Counted from the first letter of the stretch, positions 23,770-35,719 are shown. The stretch is 64,000 bases of DNA from Pochonia chlamydosporia 170 (GCF_001653235.2 NC_035792.1:2728001-2792000); one strand, 5' to 3'. The notes: a model not told the origin generated them from the letters alone. Numbers and translations are program-made.

Positions 23770-26700
23770 ATGGCTGACTACGGGAGAATGGACCCTTTCT
23801 CCTTTGCGGGCTCCAAGGATGTCGACCATCCCGTGAGCGTCCGAATGTACGCGCGCTTCTCTATGGGATACGGATGCGGATGCGGATGCTCGCTCCCAAA
23901 CTCCCGCCCGTGTGACAGTACACTGCCTTGAGTTCCGTTTGCTAACTTTGGATGCAGAATGAACTTGGAAGGAGACGAACCGCCAGTCAAGTATTCGACG
24001 CTTCTCGAAAGACCCGATCTCCGACACGTCGGGTCAAACACCAGGTTGGTGTCGACTGCCCTGCGTCTCCCAATCTACGCATAATTTTCTCTGGCTAACC
24101 GCGCGATGCCTAGCCCACACTCCGAACTTTACGTGACAGTGCAAGTCTGGGCGGGCTCTAAACCTCTTACAGTACCAGTACAAACAGCATACAAGCCGTT
24201 TCGATCCGAGCGAAAGTGCGTATAGAGTTTCCTACCCTCACCCCAGCTGTCCTTACACATGCTGGAGCTAACTACTCTCTTTCAACATAGATGGAACGAA
24301 TGGCTAGAGTTACCAATTACCTACAAGTCACTACCCGCAAACTCTCGTCTCGCCATTACGATATGGGACCTCTCACCCACCGGAGGGAAGCGTGCAATTG
24401 GCCATTCCATTCCATTTGGCGGAACCACCTTGCCCATGTTTGATGCCGATAATCAGATCCAAAAGGGCCGCCAGAAGTGCCTGGTTCACAGGCACAGACA
24501 CGCCGATGGAACTGACAACTCTAAAACACCTGCTCTTGTTGTTGCTAAGAAGAAGGCTACCCTCCAGAACGGAGGCGGTCCGCTCCTGGATAAAGACGCT
24601 GAAGAACTCGACAGGATGGAAAAGCTGTTCAAGAAGCATGAGATGGGAGAAATACCACGAGTGGATTGGCTCGATCAAATGGTCTTTCGCAGCTTTGAGA
24701 GGAAGGGGCTGCAGGCTGCAAAGTCATCAATGAAGATGCTTCAGCGACAAAGGGCGCTTAACGGGGACAACGATGGCGACAATGCTTCGGATAGCGATGA
24801 TGGCCTTGATGACGGGCGCCCAAATACTTCAGCATTTCTGCTTAATGTCGAACTTCCTCGATTCGATTTTCCTGTTGTATTTGCTGACCACGAGTACGAT
24901 CCGCCACCGATATCAGCCTTGCAGCCTCTGTCAGCATCCCAGGGAACGCTTCCCCTCCACCAGCCGCAAGTCCAATTTGGTCCGGGAATCAATGCCTTGG
25001 GAGAGAGCTCAGATGGATTCAGCACCAGGCTAATCACTGTCTATGACCCAGAGGTGGGCCAGAGAGACAATCCCGCAGAGGCCAAACATCGACGGTTGTT
25101 CCGTAGCTCTCACCGGCATGGCATTTTGGATAAGGATCTCAAGCCCAATGCCAAGGTTCGAGACGAGTTGAACCTGATTATGGCATATTCGCCAACACAC
25201 ATTCTGTCACCAGAAGAGGCCGATTTGGTTTGGAAGTTCAGATATCATCTAACTAGAGACAAGCGAGCCTTGACAAAGTTTGTCAAGTCGGTCAACTGGA
25301 GCGACCAGAGCGAATCGAAGCAGGCGATACAGGTCCTTGGCCGCTGGACTGAAATCGACGTGGATGACGCTCTTGAGCTTCTCGGGCCGTCGTTTGACAA
25401 CCCGGCCGTTCGGTCGTATGCCGTGGATCGCTTGCGCAAGGCCGATGACCAGGAACTTCTCCTCTATCTCCTGCAGCTTGTACAGGCCCTCAAATACGAG
25501 CACATATCTACGGACTCGGAACAAGAGAGCACCCAAGATTCTTCTCTGGCCCGCTTTCTCATACAACGAGCTGCAGCCAACTTTATGCTGGGCAACTATT
25601 TCCATTGGTACTTGATGGTGGAATGCGACGATCATAGCCCTGAACAGGGCATCGATAACCGAAACATCTACCGCAAGGTTGCCTACGACTTTATGACGGA
25701 ACTCGTCAAAGAGCCAACCGGAACCGAAGACAGAAAGACGCTTCTCCGCCAAGCTGAGATGGTTGCTATCCTTTCCAAGCTGGCCAGCGAAATCAAATCG
25801 TCCGGCGAGTCGATAGCGAAGAAGACGGATCGCCTCAAGAACTTTTTGGCAGACCCCAAGAACGAGCTGTTGACTTTTGACCCGCCCTTGGCCATGCCGC
25901 TTGATCCCGCAATCAAGATTACTGGTGTTGTGCCAGACCAGGTTGCAGTATTCAAGTCTTCCCTGAATCCAATTAAATGCACCTTCAAAACTACCACTGG
26001 TAGCACTTATCCCATCATTTTCAAGCTAGGCGATGACTTGAGGCAAGATCAGCTTGTAATTCAAATCATCACACTAATGGACCAGCTCCTTCAAAAGGAA
26101 AACCTGGACTTGAAACTCTCGCCGTATAAAATCCTAGCCACCAGCACGACGGCCGGTGCCTCACAATTCGTCCAGTCGCAAAGTTTGTCCGCTATAGTCG
26201 GCAAATACAGGGCAAACCCTGCACTTGCCTATCTCAGACACCACAACCCAGACGATAGACAGCCGCTCGGGGTACGACAAGAGACGCTAGACACATACAT
26301 CAAGTCATGCGCTGGTTACTGTGTCATCACCTACATTCTCGGCGTTGGCGACCGCCACCTCGACAACCTTCTCCTCGCACCCGATGGCCACTTTTTCCAT
26401 GCTGACTTTGGGTTTATCCTCGGCCGCGATCCAAAACCCTTTGCGCCCTTGATGAAGCTATCCAAGGAAATGGTCGAATGCATGGGCGGAGTTAATTCTG
26501 AACTATACAACCGATTCAAACAATACTGCTTCCTCGCCTACACTGCTCTACGAAAATCGTCAAACCTTATCCTCAACCTGTTTAGTCTCATGCTGCACGC
26601 CAATATCCCCGACATTCGATTGGAGCCTGACAAAGCCGTCATGAAGGTTCGCGAGAGATTCCACCTGGAACTTAGTGAGGAGGAAGCCATTGTGTACTTT

Positions 26701-26787
26701 GGCAATGTCATTGAGGGTACATTGACGGCGTTTGCACCAGTGGTAATCGACAAACTGCATGAGTGGGCACAGGCGTTGCGGGCATAG
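23770..26787 (+). CDS. VPS34: Phosphatidylinositol 3-kinase, class III
   Basis: Four exons: 23770-23846, 23958-24044, 24114-24215 and 24291-26787; 920 residues. All junctions keep frame with GT..AG introns. A C2 domain occupies roughly residues 20-190, with a basic/acidic insertion. The PIK helical domain lies near 380-560. The kinase domain covers the C-terminal third. Catalytic motifs are GVGDRHLDNLL (about 774-784) and the metal-binding HADFGFILG (about 792-800), and the end is a typical amphipathic C-terminal helix. Vps34 converts phosphatidylinositol to PI3P on endosomes, vacuole and phagophore, with Vps15, Vps30 and Atg14/Vps38. The first three exons are short and easily missed; a start inside intron 3 would truncate the C2 domain. 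Identity is firm. Confidence 0.97.
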
Positions 26788-26970
26788 AATAGCTTGTGAG
26801 TCGTCAATTACATACCCAGTTGTTGGATCATGGAACATTCCCGTGCATAAAGATATACCATGTGAATTGGAACCGGCTGCCTCTGCTGTTTGGGTGTCTG
26901 CATTCCAATTGTATGACGGTACGACTACTATCAAGGTTTCGATTGTCTGTCGTCCAAACTTTCAGTGGAA

Positions 26971-28146
26971 TCAGCTGCACCTCGACTATATAGTTTGGAT
27001 CTATATTAAGTTCTCGATATTTTGGTCAACGTTAATACTACACCCTTAGAAGCACACCCAATATCTTTCTTGTTGCCAGAACCTTCGGTGGTGTCAGCTG
27101 TACCTCATCGTATAGTTTGACTGTATGTCGTTCTCAATACGGTGGTCATCGTTAATACCACGCCCTTAGGAGCACGCCCAATATCATTTCTTATAGCCAG
27201 AAGCTTCGGTAGCTTCAGTTGCACCTCAACTGTATAGTTTAGGCCTCGATGTCGGTCTCAATACCTTGGTCAACATTAATAGCACACCCTTGGGAGCACA
27301 CCCAGGTATTTCCTTTGTCGTCTACAGCTTTCGGTGGTGCCAACTGTACCTCACCTTATAGTTTGGGTACCTACGTCGTTCTTCAAACCTTGGTCAACGT
27401 TAATACCATGCCCTTAGGAGCACACCCAATATCTTTCTTGCCTACAACGTACAGTGGTGTCAGGTGCTCCTCAATTGAATTGTTTTAGTCTGCATATCAT
27501 TATCAACATACCACACCCTTGGAGTACACCGAAGTACTCGTTCTCGTCGTCAAAGGCTTTCAGTGATGTGTCACTTGCACCACAGCTGTATAGTTTGTGT
27601 CTGCATAGCGCTCTCAATACCTTGGTCAACGTTAATAGCTCGTTCTTAGGAGTACAGCTACGTATCTTTCTTGTCTACAACCTTCGGAGGCCTCTGCTGT
27701 ACCTCAATTGAACAGTTTGAGTCTATACATCAGTCTCAACGTACCACACCCTTGGAGTACAGCCAAGTATCTGGTCTTGTCGTCCAAAGCTCCCAACGGT
27801 TTCAGCTGTACCTCATCCTATAGCTTGTGTCTGTACATCACTCTCATCTATTTGTCCAATGCTAATACAACATTCTTTAGAACAGAGCCAAGTATCTTCT
27901 CACGTCTACAATTTTCCGCGGTGTCAGTTGTACCTCATCGTATAGTGTGTCTTTGTATATCGCTCTCAACACTATATGCAACGTTAATACCACACCCTTT
28001 GGGTACAGCCAAGTATCTTTTCTTGGCCATCCAGAAGCAATGGTGGTCTCACCTGCACCATAGCTGTATAGTTTGGGTCTATATATCATTCTCAACATCT
28101 TATTCAACGCTACTGCCGCACTCGCTTAGAGAACAGCCAATTATCA
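26971..28146. repeat. Degenerate tandem satellite, about ten units of ~120 bp
   Basis: Units can be aligned by the anchor TGTACCTCA followed by TATAGTTTG. The anchor recurs at about 26975, 27098, 27219, 27344, 27463, 27575, 27698, 27806, 27929 and 28053. Between anchors the same order of words recurs: TCTCAATACCTTGGTCAACG, TTAATACCACACCCTTAGG, AGCACACCCAATATCTTTCT and a CTTCGGTGGTGTCAGC-like end. Unit length varies from about 110 to 128 bp, and copies differ by many substitutions. Open frames inside it reflect the repeat period, not a gene. It starts 180 bp after the VPS34 stop. Confidence 0.9.
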
Positions 28147-28480
28147 CACCGCAGGGAGTGCTAACATGGCAGCATGATCATGCTCCTACACTCAGGTCCC
28201 AATTAGGAAATACTAACATGACAGTCTGGCCATGTCCCTCCGATTTAGGATTCCGATATACTCCACGATCGACGCTAGACGCATGATTGTCCGAGGAGAC
28301 ATCCTCATTCTGGGAATATACTACCAATTTATGGTTTCAGTTATACGCCCGTCTCAACTCTATCATGTTCATGAGCCTTGACATAGATTCATATCTCGTA
28401 TATTAAGCTGCCCCCTTCACAGCTTATGTTCATCGTCCAGTTCCCATCTACATCTCTTCACATTCCCAAAGTTCACACAT

Positions 28481-28568
28481 CTCACAGCTTTACATTCACA
28501 TTCTCACAGCTCTACAATCTTATTCTCATAGCTTTACAATTACATCCTCATAGCCATACAACCACATT
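28481..28568 (+). repeat. 22-bp tandem array, four units, in the leader of the next gene
   Basis: Four head-to-tail 22-bp units of the form CTCAYAGCYNTACANNYAYW start at 28481, 28503, 28525 and 28547. A fifth begins CTCATG at 28569, so the ATG at 28572 sits at the array's edge. The region is A/C/T-rich and G-poor, as expected of a leader. Confidence 0.9.
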
Positions 28569-28571
28569 CTC

Positions 28572-29753
28572 ATGACCATGGCTATCAACCTTTTGGCCGA
28601 ATTGCGCCGCACGAGCTCCCCAGAGCTCCCAAAAAAACCCATCAAGAACAACGAGGTTCCCAGCCCGCCACAGGAGGAACTGGCCGCCTTTGACGCCATT
28701 TCCCCCGCGGGCCAGTCTGACTTCGATACCCACGACTTGATGCTCGAGCAGTTGATCATGCTAGAAAAGGAGAATCTGCTGGCGAGGTACGACCACCGAC
28801 CTGCCGCGCAGGTGCCTCAACTTCTCGGACCTGGCACTGCTGGCCTCCCACTCTCCAGGGAGAAGGCCTCCATCGTCCTCCAAGCTCTCAAGAGAGAACA
28901 CCGCGAGTTCCTCAAGTGGAAGATCTCTATTGCACAGTCCTCCCCTGACTCACGACGGGCAAGCCAACCTCCTCGCCCATGGAACGCCTTACTCCAAGCC
29001 ATGTCAGAGTACGCGGACAGCCTCAACCATCCCTGGCCGTTCAACCGCATCGTCCGCGTGCTCAAAGAAGCCGCCGCCAGGAACAACTACTTCAACAATC
29101 CCACCGGCTTCATCAGGGAGGCACAGCTGGTCCACCTCTCGCAGACAAACCAGGCCATCATCCTGTCCAACGACCTCCACACCCTGGAAATGATGCGCCT
29201 CCTCGGCTCCAAAGACACCGCATTCGCTGCCGGACGAGTCCTCAACCAGATTGCCGCCAGCACGTTTCAGCGCTTCGTCTACGACCTGCAGGGGGAGTTG
29301 GCGCACTTCTCCCTCAGGCACAGGCGCTGCACCAAGAATGACAACTGCCATGTCGACCCGGCCCGCTTGAAGCCGTGTGTTGAGCCGGTCTACGAGGCCG
29401 TGGTCCTGGGCTGCATGGTGTTTCAGAGGTGGCCGAAGCCGAAAATCAGCGACTTTGGTGTGAGGGTTTTTGCTTTTCAGACGCCGTGGCAGACTGTCGC
29501 GGCGGTGAGGGAGAATGAGAGGATTTGGCTGCAGGAATTCGTTTCGTTTGCGGCGATAGATGGGAGTTCGTTTTGTGACATTGGCGATACGTTCCCGACC
29601 TTTGGGTGGTACTATTTGAAGTCGTTGGCGCAAATTGAGGAAGAGTGTCGGGGGTATGATTTGGGCGGGGAGGTTGATTGGGATGAGATCTTTGGTGGTA
29701 CAAATGGTTCTTGGAGGGGGGCCATCTACAGACATCATGAGAATCGTTTGTGA
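28572..29753 (+). CDS. Unrecognised single-exon protein, 393 residues
   Basis: One intronless frame. A second in-frame ATG at 28578 could also be the start. The protein is soluble-looking, with no signal peptide and no membrane segment. The N-terminal 60 residues are Pro/Glu-rich. The middle is largely helical (HDLMLEQLIMLEKENLLARY; ALKREHREFLKWK). The C-terminal third has a Cys/His cluster (LRHRRCTKNDNCHVDPARL) and a Trp/Phe-rich part (FPTFGWYYLKSL). The CDS is GC-rich with C-ending codons in its first two thirds, in sharp contrast to its AT-rich flanks. It lies alone between a 22-bp array and a 19-bp array. I recognise no family. The open antisense frame across it is a codon-bias shadow. 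Confidence 0.75.
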   Translation: MTMAINLLAELRRTSSPELPKKPIKNNEVPSPPQEELAAFDAISPAGQSDFDTHDLMLEQLIMLEKENLLARYDHRPAAQVPQLLGPGTAGLPLSREKASIVLQALKREHREFLKWKISIAQSSPDSRRASQPPRPWNALLQAMSEYADSLNHPWPFNRIVRVLKEAAARNNYFNNPTGFIREAQLVHLSQTNQAIILSNDLHTLEMMRLLGSKDTAFAAGRVLNQIAASTFQRFVYDLQGELAHFSLRHRRCTKNDNCHVDPARLKPCVEPVYEAVVLGCMVFQRWPKPKISDFGVRVFAFQTPWQTVAAVRENERIWLQEFVSFAAIDGSSFCDIGDTFPTFGWYYLKSLAQIEEECRGYDLGGEVDWDEIFGGTNGSWRGAIYRHHENRL

Positions 29754-29800
29754 TGGTTGTGCTTGTGGCGTTGTCGACATGAGTATTTTCCACATATTTC

Positions 29801-29951
29801 TTTTCTTGGTATATCTCACTTTCCTTGGTATATCTCACTCTCTTTGATATATGTCACTCTCTTTGATATATTTCACTCTCCTTGACATATCTCACTTTCT
29901 TTGTATATCTCTCTTTCCTTGGTATATTTCACTCTCCTTGGCATTCCTCCC
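29801..29951. repeat. 19-bp tandem array, eight units
   Basis: Units of the form TTTCCTTGGTATATCTCAC repeat head to tail about eight times (one unit is 18 bp), starting 47 bp after the stop codon of the preceding gene. Copies differ by one to five substitutions. There are no spacers, so it is a simple minisatellite. Confidence 0.92.
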
Positions 29952-30261
29952 TTTCCTTTGTACTAGTTCAAGAATTTTGAGTAGGACTTTTGGTCGATAC
30001 CCCTGAATCATATTAGTTGCATCAATGATGAGTATTGTTCGCTTGGTGAAAGACAGTAGCTAATCTAACGTATGTGATGTATTGCTCTACCTAATTTAGC
30101 CATTGCCATTGTGTATTTGATCATTACCTTATCCCTTGGTATCGTTTGAACTGTACATAACCCAGATATTACATGCTACTTCCGCATCGTCCAATCCATA
30201 CCAGCTTGTAAATCACCATGCCCGCTCATGGGTTCAACTATAAATACACACTCAAACACCA

Positions 30262-31954
30262 CTATGACTCTCGTGGACTAGCAATCAGTGAAAATTGTCC
30301 GCCACAAGCAGCAAAGGTGAAGGATTTCCCGGAAACTACTCCTCCATTCAGCTCTGTTGGCCGCTCAACAGTCGCGTTGGTTCCCAGCCCCGTGCGACTA
30401 TTCTCGGAATATCCCCATGTTAGGACTTTGCCTTCTTCCGTGATTGCGAAGGAGTTGTCGATGCCGGCCGCGACAAACGTAGCCGTTATTCCTAGTCGTC
30501 GATGTCAGATACAGTGTAGAACATCTGTGAAAGTTTGAATATACATACCGGGTATAATGGTGGGCTGTAAGAGGATCCTCCTCTTCCCATGACTATCAAC
30601 TAAAAAGTGCTCTTTTGGCAGCACAGACACATCCACGCCAACCTGGCTCTGATCACACCTCCCCCAGGCGAGAACCTGGCCATCCTCCGTGCAAGCTACA
30701 CTATGGTGAAACCCGCCAGCGATGTGACGAATTTTATAGCCCTTCAACCCTTCAACAACGGCTGGTGTGCCAAGGTGCAGAATATCCTCGCTGGCCGCAG
30801 CGCCAGTCTGTCCGAAGTTGTTGAGGCCCCACGTCCAGACCTGCCCTTCCTTGTCTATTGCAAAGTTGTGGTTGAATCCTGCAAATGCCTTGACGATTCC
30901 TCTCGTCGGCAAGTAGACCATCCTTGGTATTAGAGACTCGACCTGGTGCCGTTGGATGAGGCGGCGGCCAAGTTCCCCTTGTTGTCCGGTCCCCCATGCG
31001 TATACATCCCCTGATTCTGTGAGGGCGAGGACGTGATTCACACCTGCGGAAAGCTCCTTGATGTTCCTTAATCCTTTTATTTGAATGGGTGTGTTCTGGA
31101 AACGTTCTTCGTAGGTGGGTTTGTTTTTGGCGCGCATTTTTTCCCGCAAAAAGCCGTACACACCGTCACTCCCCTAAACTAGTCAGTATGTTACGGTCGA
31201 TGTATCGAAGTGAGATAGCCATCCAACTTACGAAAAATGTGCCCCAGCCATATACAAGCCCAGACTTTGTCAGGACAAATGTCGCGTTATCCGTGGCTGC
31301 GACCTGCGCAATGCCGGACTCCAAGCCTTCTAGTCCCTCTACTGGCGCAGGGGCGCTTTCCAATGGATTCAGGTCCACCGTATCGTTGGGTAGTTGTTTC
31401 GGCGGCTCCCAGTTTGTGTTTCTCCCAAGAGCCCTGGAATTGTTGACGCCCCATGTCAAGACACGGCCATCGTGGGTGAGGGCAGCACAATGCTTCCCTC
31501 CCACAGCCACTTGGACGACACCCACATCATCGGCATCTAGTAAGTGGTTGAGACGAGGTCGCCTTGCGCTTTCTGGGGAGTTCTTTTTGTGCTTTCTGTG
31601 TCCCAGGCCCAGTTCGCCATTCTCTCCGTTGCCGAATACCGCAATATCAAGTCGTCGTGTTGGCGCATTATTCAGTTGTTTGAGCGGCCTTGCTCGTGGA
31701 GTTGTGGCTCCATGTGTTCTGCGGCGCTTTGTGCTTGGAGGCGAGGTGTCAGGTTCCAGTTTGATAGGAGTGTCTGCTATTTCATCAGTGAGATCATCAA
31801 TTTTTCTCTTTCCCGGTGGCTGTGATGTCAAAGTCAGCACGTGGAAGTGATGGATGCACGGCATTGTCGCATATGTGAGGTCAACTGGTGGGGCATCGTG
31901 ATTTGGGTCTGGTGGGAATTTCACGAACCGTAGCGGCCTGGTCATGGTCGCCAT
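30262..31954 (-). CDS. RCC1: Ran guanine nucleotide exchange factor (RCC1 family)
   Basis: Three exons: 31954-31232, 31173-30549 and 30491-30262; 525 residues. Introns are GTAAGT..TTTAG and GTATGT..ACTAG. The N-terminal 90 residues are basic/polar with a KRK-rich nuclear targeting segment and KRRRTHG. After that come the blades of a seven-bladed RCC1 propeller, visible as repeated Gly-rich pieces: VFGNGENGELGLG, VLTWGVNNSRALG, VYGWGTFF, VYAWGTGQQGELG, VWTWGLNNFGQTG, VLAWGRCDQSQVG and VLTWGYSENSRTG. This is the Srm1/Pim1 protein, which loads GTP on Ran at chromatin and sets the nuclear-transport gradient. Start choice among the first Met codons is uncertain by a few residues. Confidence 0.95.
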
Positions 31955-33290
31955 TCACTTTCGCAGAGTGAGGCGACGTGACCAGGCTTTTCGCCAGTGT
32001 CATGATGTTGAAGCTGTATCTCGCAAACATGGATATTCCGGGTTGAAGCTGCTGGTGAATCGGGTCCCTGGAGATTGAAGTTGAAGAAATGATACAACTA
32101 GCTGCAGATTGGAGAAATGGATCTGAGAAGAGAAGGGACCCTGACCTGACCTGACCTGACCTGCACTAGTGTCAGGGGTCTCGTCTGCTGGTCCGATTTG
32201 AATCTGGAGAAAAGTTGGGTCCTGCGGGTTTCGCTTCTAAATTTATTAGCCTGGCGCTCAATCAATTTACGCCAAATTTCTGTGGCACAAAATGGTCCAT
32301 GTATGTGGTCTGGTGGCTTGTCAAATCGTAAGTTTGCAAGATGGCTAAAAAAGCAAAAGTCCGTTCAAGTTCATGAGGAGAGTGACTTTTATTTCTATCC
32401 TTCACCACGTGATGGTAGCAAATGGCTACTAGGTACTTAAGTACATAGATGCTCAATGACAAAGAGTTTGTGCAAGTATGTACTTAGGTATGAATGAGCA
32501 TTGGTTCACTCGGCAATGTCAGGAGTCAGAACAAAAGACAACAATAGAACAAGGCAGCTTCGACCGAGGCTTTGTTGTCTAGCGACCTTTCGATGGCTAT
32601 CTAGGTACTCTGAAGCTGTCACTTCGTCGTCACTTTCATACTTTAGGTACAGACACAAAGGTGATCGGTGATCTAGTTATGCATCCAGATGTCATCACCT
32701 CCTCAGTCGTCAGTCTTCACACTCGAGCCCACACGTCCTTTTTAGGCACGGTGCTGCCGATTTCGCAAAATCTAGCCAACAGGTAGTATTTACATGAAAT
32801 GCTTTCTTCTATCAAGCTCACTCGGGAGTACATCGATGCATGCACGTGCTCAATGTGGACGACGCAAAACACGCAGCACTAGCAAACTTACACGGGCTGG
32901 ATGTCCATCTCCCAGGAAGAGGAAACAGAGCATCAAGGTCAGGATTGGCGTGTCGTATTTTTGGTTTTGGTACTGTCATGAATGTACCATCAACTATCGT
33001 ATCGTGGACATCCCGATGCCACCCAAATTCCTCCGCGGAGCAATTACTCTCTCACAGTACACATCAACAGCCTGCACGCAACTCTCGGAGCATCCTAATC
33101 GACAATCCAATAATCCATCCAAATTACAAGCAAAATGATATATACCTACATGTCTGGTAGGTAGTCATCAATCAACAATACCCGATACCTTGGTCCAAAG
33201 CCGTCAACCTACCACGATATATACACCAAAACTTCAACAAATCAACACATCACCACTTCTCGCACACATCCCAACTCATCCACATCCCAA
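31955..33290. other. 1.3-kb divergent promoter region (RCC1 / AYR1-like)
   Basis: No gene could be supported. It contains a small CTGAC repeat at 32141-32160 and several AT-rich, TACCTA-rich stretches. The sequence just upstream of the next gene is A/C-rich, as in fungal leaders. Confidence 0.55.
32141..32160. repeat. (CTGAC)4 short tandem repeat
   Basis: Four perfect CTGAC units lie upstream of RCC1, about 190 bp before its start codon. Confidence 0.9.
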
Positions 33291-34229
33291 ATGAACCCCA
33301 AACCACCCACCGCCCTCATCACAGGATGCAGAAGCGGCATCGGCAAACACCTAGCACTAGCCTTCGCCGCCCACGGCATCACCGTCCTCGCAACCGCCCG
33401 ACAAGCCTCCCACCTCAGCGCCCTATGCGCCCAAAACGAAAACATCCACCCCCTACCCCTCGACCTCGACGACCCAAAAAGCATAGACCTCCTAGCAAAG
33501 GACGTTGAAGCCCTGACGGGCGGCCACCTAGACTATCTGGTCAACAACGCTGGTCTGCACTACGCAGCAACAGCGATGGATCTGGACATCCAAGAGGTTG
33601 CAAAGGTGTTTGGCGTGAATGTCTTTTCTGTGATGCGTCTCTGCCAGGTCTTCATGCCGCTTCTCAGAAATGCGCGGGGGACTATTGTGCAAATTGGAAG
33701 TGTGACGCGAGATGTACCCGTTGTATGGCAGGGTGCGTATAATGCGTCCAAAGCTGCACTTAGTCAGTACACGAGGACTCTCCGACTGGTATGCACACCT
33801 GTTCATGAGATGCATGAGATTCTAACCAAGTTTCTTGTTAGGAAGTGAAGCCGTTTGGCGTAAACGTCGTTGAAGTAGTTACGGGGTTCGTGCAAAGCGA
33901 TATCCTGCGTCATGGGTTCTACGCTCCGGATACGAGTCTCTATCTACCTATAAAGGAACGGATGGAGGAGATTAAATTCCGGGGGAATCGGAATGGGATG
34001 CCCGCGCATGAGTATGCTGAAGCTATTGTGCGAAGGTTGGTTACTAGACGGGCTGGTTCGGAAATTTGGCAAGGCGGACGGGCATTTTGGTTGCGTGTTA
34101 TGCTGATGGTCCTTCCGCGATGGTTACTGGTATGTGCGGTTCCAATTTATTTAATGTTCATATCTAACTGCGTAGGATTTGTTCTTCTATCGTCATTTCG
34201 GGCTTGATCGTTTGAAAAGTGTTCGATAA
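33291..34229 (+). CDS. AYR1: Short-chain dehydrogenase, Ayr1-like (1-acyl-DHAP reductase)
   Basis: Three exons: 33291-33788, 33842-34129 and 34176-34229; 279 residues. The Rossmann motif is TGCRSGIG near residue 10, the structural NNAG motif is present, and the catalytic Tyr-Asn-Ala-Ser-Lys is in exon 1. The C-terminal part (WQGGRAFWLRVMLMVLPRWLL, then DLFFYRHFGLDRL) matches yeast Ayr1, which reduces 1-acyl-dihydroxyacetone phosphate with NADPH on lipid droplets and ER in phosphatidic acid synthesis. The hydrophobic C-terminal segment fits membrane or droplet association. The last exon is only 18 codons including the stop. Assignment to Ayr1 rather than another classical SDR is moderately sure. 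It converges on ETR1, with 173 bp between the stops. Confidence 0.82.
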
Positions 34230-34402
34230 GGGGCGTTGGATATTGTGCTTCTCGAATCCGCTACGTGCTATTTGACTGGGAATCTTCTAACAGCCCCTTC
34301 AGGCAACAGAGGTCCAAAACACAAGACGGTGCTAAACTACCATAACCATTCAGATAGACAAGATACCTCAGCTCCTGCACCATCTCCCGAATAAATGTAC
34401 AC

Positions 34403-35719
34403 TCAAGTCTCACCAAACAAAAACACCCCCTTCCCCTTCCTAAACCCCTTCAAACCACCCTGCACCGCCTCCGTAAGTGTCTTCTCCTCCGTCTCCCAAT
34501 CCCACTTAACCTCGTCCACCGGCACATCCTTGAAATGCCCCAACCTCATCAAGTTCAAAATATCATCAACCATGTGCTTCCGCCCCGTGGCATCCTTCTT
34601 ATTCCACTTTGACAGCCAGAAGCCAACGAACCGAATATCCTTGAATATGAGAAGCCCCAACGGCAGCGCAACAGGCTGCTTCGACATGCCCCCATACGAC
34701 ACCAACGTAGCTCCCTCGCCGAGAGACCGCGCCAGCGCCGTAGCAGATTTACCACCGACACAATTCAACGCCAGTCCGAGCTGTTCGCGGCCGCCGCGAG
34801 TAATATCCGCAAGCTGATCCTTCCACTCCCTCGACAGGAACTGCGATTCCGGCACCACGACATCAGCGCCCAGGCCAAGGAGTTCCTGCTTCAACGCCTC
34901 AGTCTCCTCGATGGAGTCTCTGTCGCGGATGACGTTGATGCTTCGAAGGCCCCATAGCTTGCCGAATTGAATGGCCGCTCGGCCGACTCCTGAATTGGCT
35001 CCGTTTTGGATGAACCACTCACCACTACCTAGCTCGAGCGGTCGCATTGGCAGACCTGTTTTCAGACCTGCGCTGGGGCCGTAGTCCCGCAGGATGCGGT
35101 ACGCGGTGCATGGGTTGATGCTCACGGTGGCGACTTGGGTGGGCGTCAGGTTTTCCTTTTCGACTTTGAGAAGATCGTTGGATTCGAAGACGGCGTGCGT
35201 TCTCCAGGTGCCGATTTGTTGAGCGGCGGGGATGACCCAGTCGCCTTTTTTCAGTGGTGAGGATGCGTCGCCTACGGAGACGATTTCGAAGACGCCTTCG
35301 TTTCCGGGGACGGCAGATGGTTCGGCTGTGCCGATGAGAGATGTCATGGGCTGTTTGGAGCCATATGTGCCTTGGATGGTGTTGATGTCGGCTGGGTTGA
35401 TTGATGCGGCGAGTGTTCGGACAAGGACGGAGGAGCTTGGGATGGATGGAGATATGGAGTGCGTGTGTAGTCTGTGCAAGTACAATTAGTCCCTGGTATC
35501 TGCACTGCTCTTTTGAATGTAGCCATACTTCAATACGTCTGAGGGTTCGCCATGCTTGGAATATACGAGTGCCTTGGATTGCGTGTAGCCGTAGGGACCC
35601 GATTTGCGCCGGACAGCTGTTCGTGGTAGCCGACTCAAGGAAGCTGCTTGAATCTTTGTTGTCGGCCGTGAAAGCTTGGATGCCAGCAGAGGCGATCGCA
35701 AACACTGTGGGCTTGCCAT
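34403..35719 (-). CDS. ETR1: Mitochondrial trans-2-enoyl-thioester reductase
   Basis: Two exons, 35719-35529 and 35471-34403, with intron GTATGG..TTGCACAG splitting a Lys codon; 419 residues. The N-terminus is Arg/Ser/Leu-rich without acidic residues (LSRLPRTAVRRKS), a mitochondrial presequence. The MDR-family catalytic region follows: LAASINPADINTIQG with the substrate-binding Asn/Pro, PGNEGVFEIV, and the nucleotide-binding NGANSGVGRAAIQFGKLWGL. No zinc ligands are expected in this subfamily. Etr1/MECR carries out the last reduction of mitochondrial type II fatty acid synthesis with NADPH, supplying lipoic acid precursors. Start: first ATG, 35719; the longer open frame upstream has no ATG. 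Confidence 0.93.

Noticed and set aside
27249..28286. Series of open frames with a repeated peptide containing CTS-YSL and PLG
   Set aside because: They mirror the ~120-bp satellite in translation, fall in more than one frame, and are interrupted by stops; no splice pattern or family supports coding.
29004..29819. 271-codon antisense frame opposite the unrecognised gene
   Set aside because: It arises from C-ending codons of the sense gene; it starts in the 19-bp array and has no independent signal.
29801..29951. CRISPR-like regular repeat
   Set aside because: Units are directly adjacent with no unique spacers, in a eukaryotic genome; it is a minisatellite.
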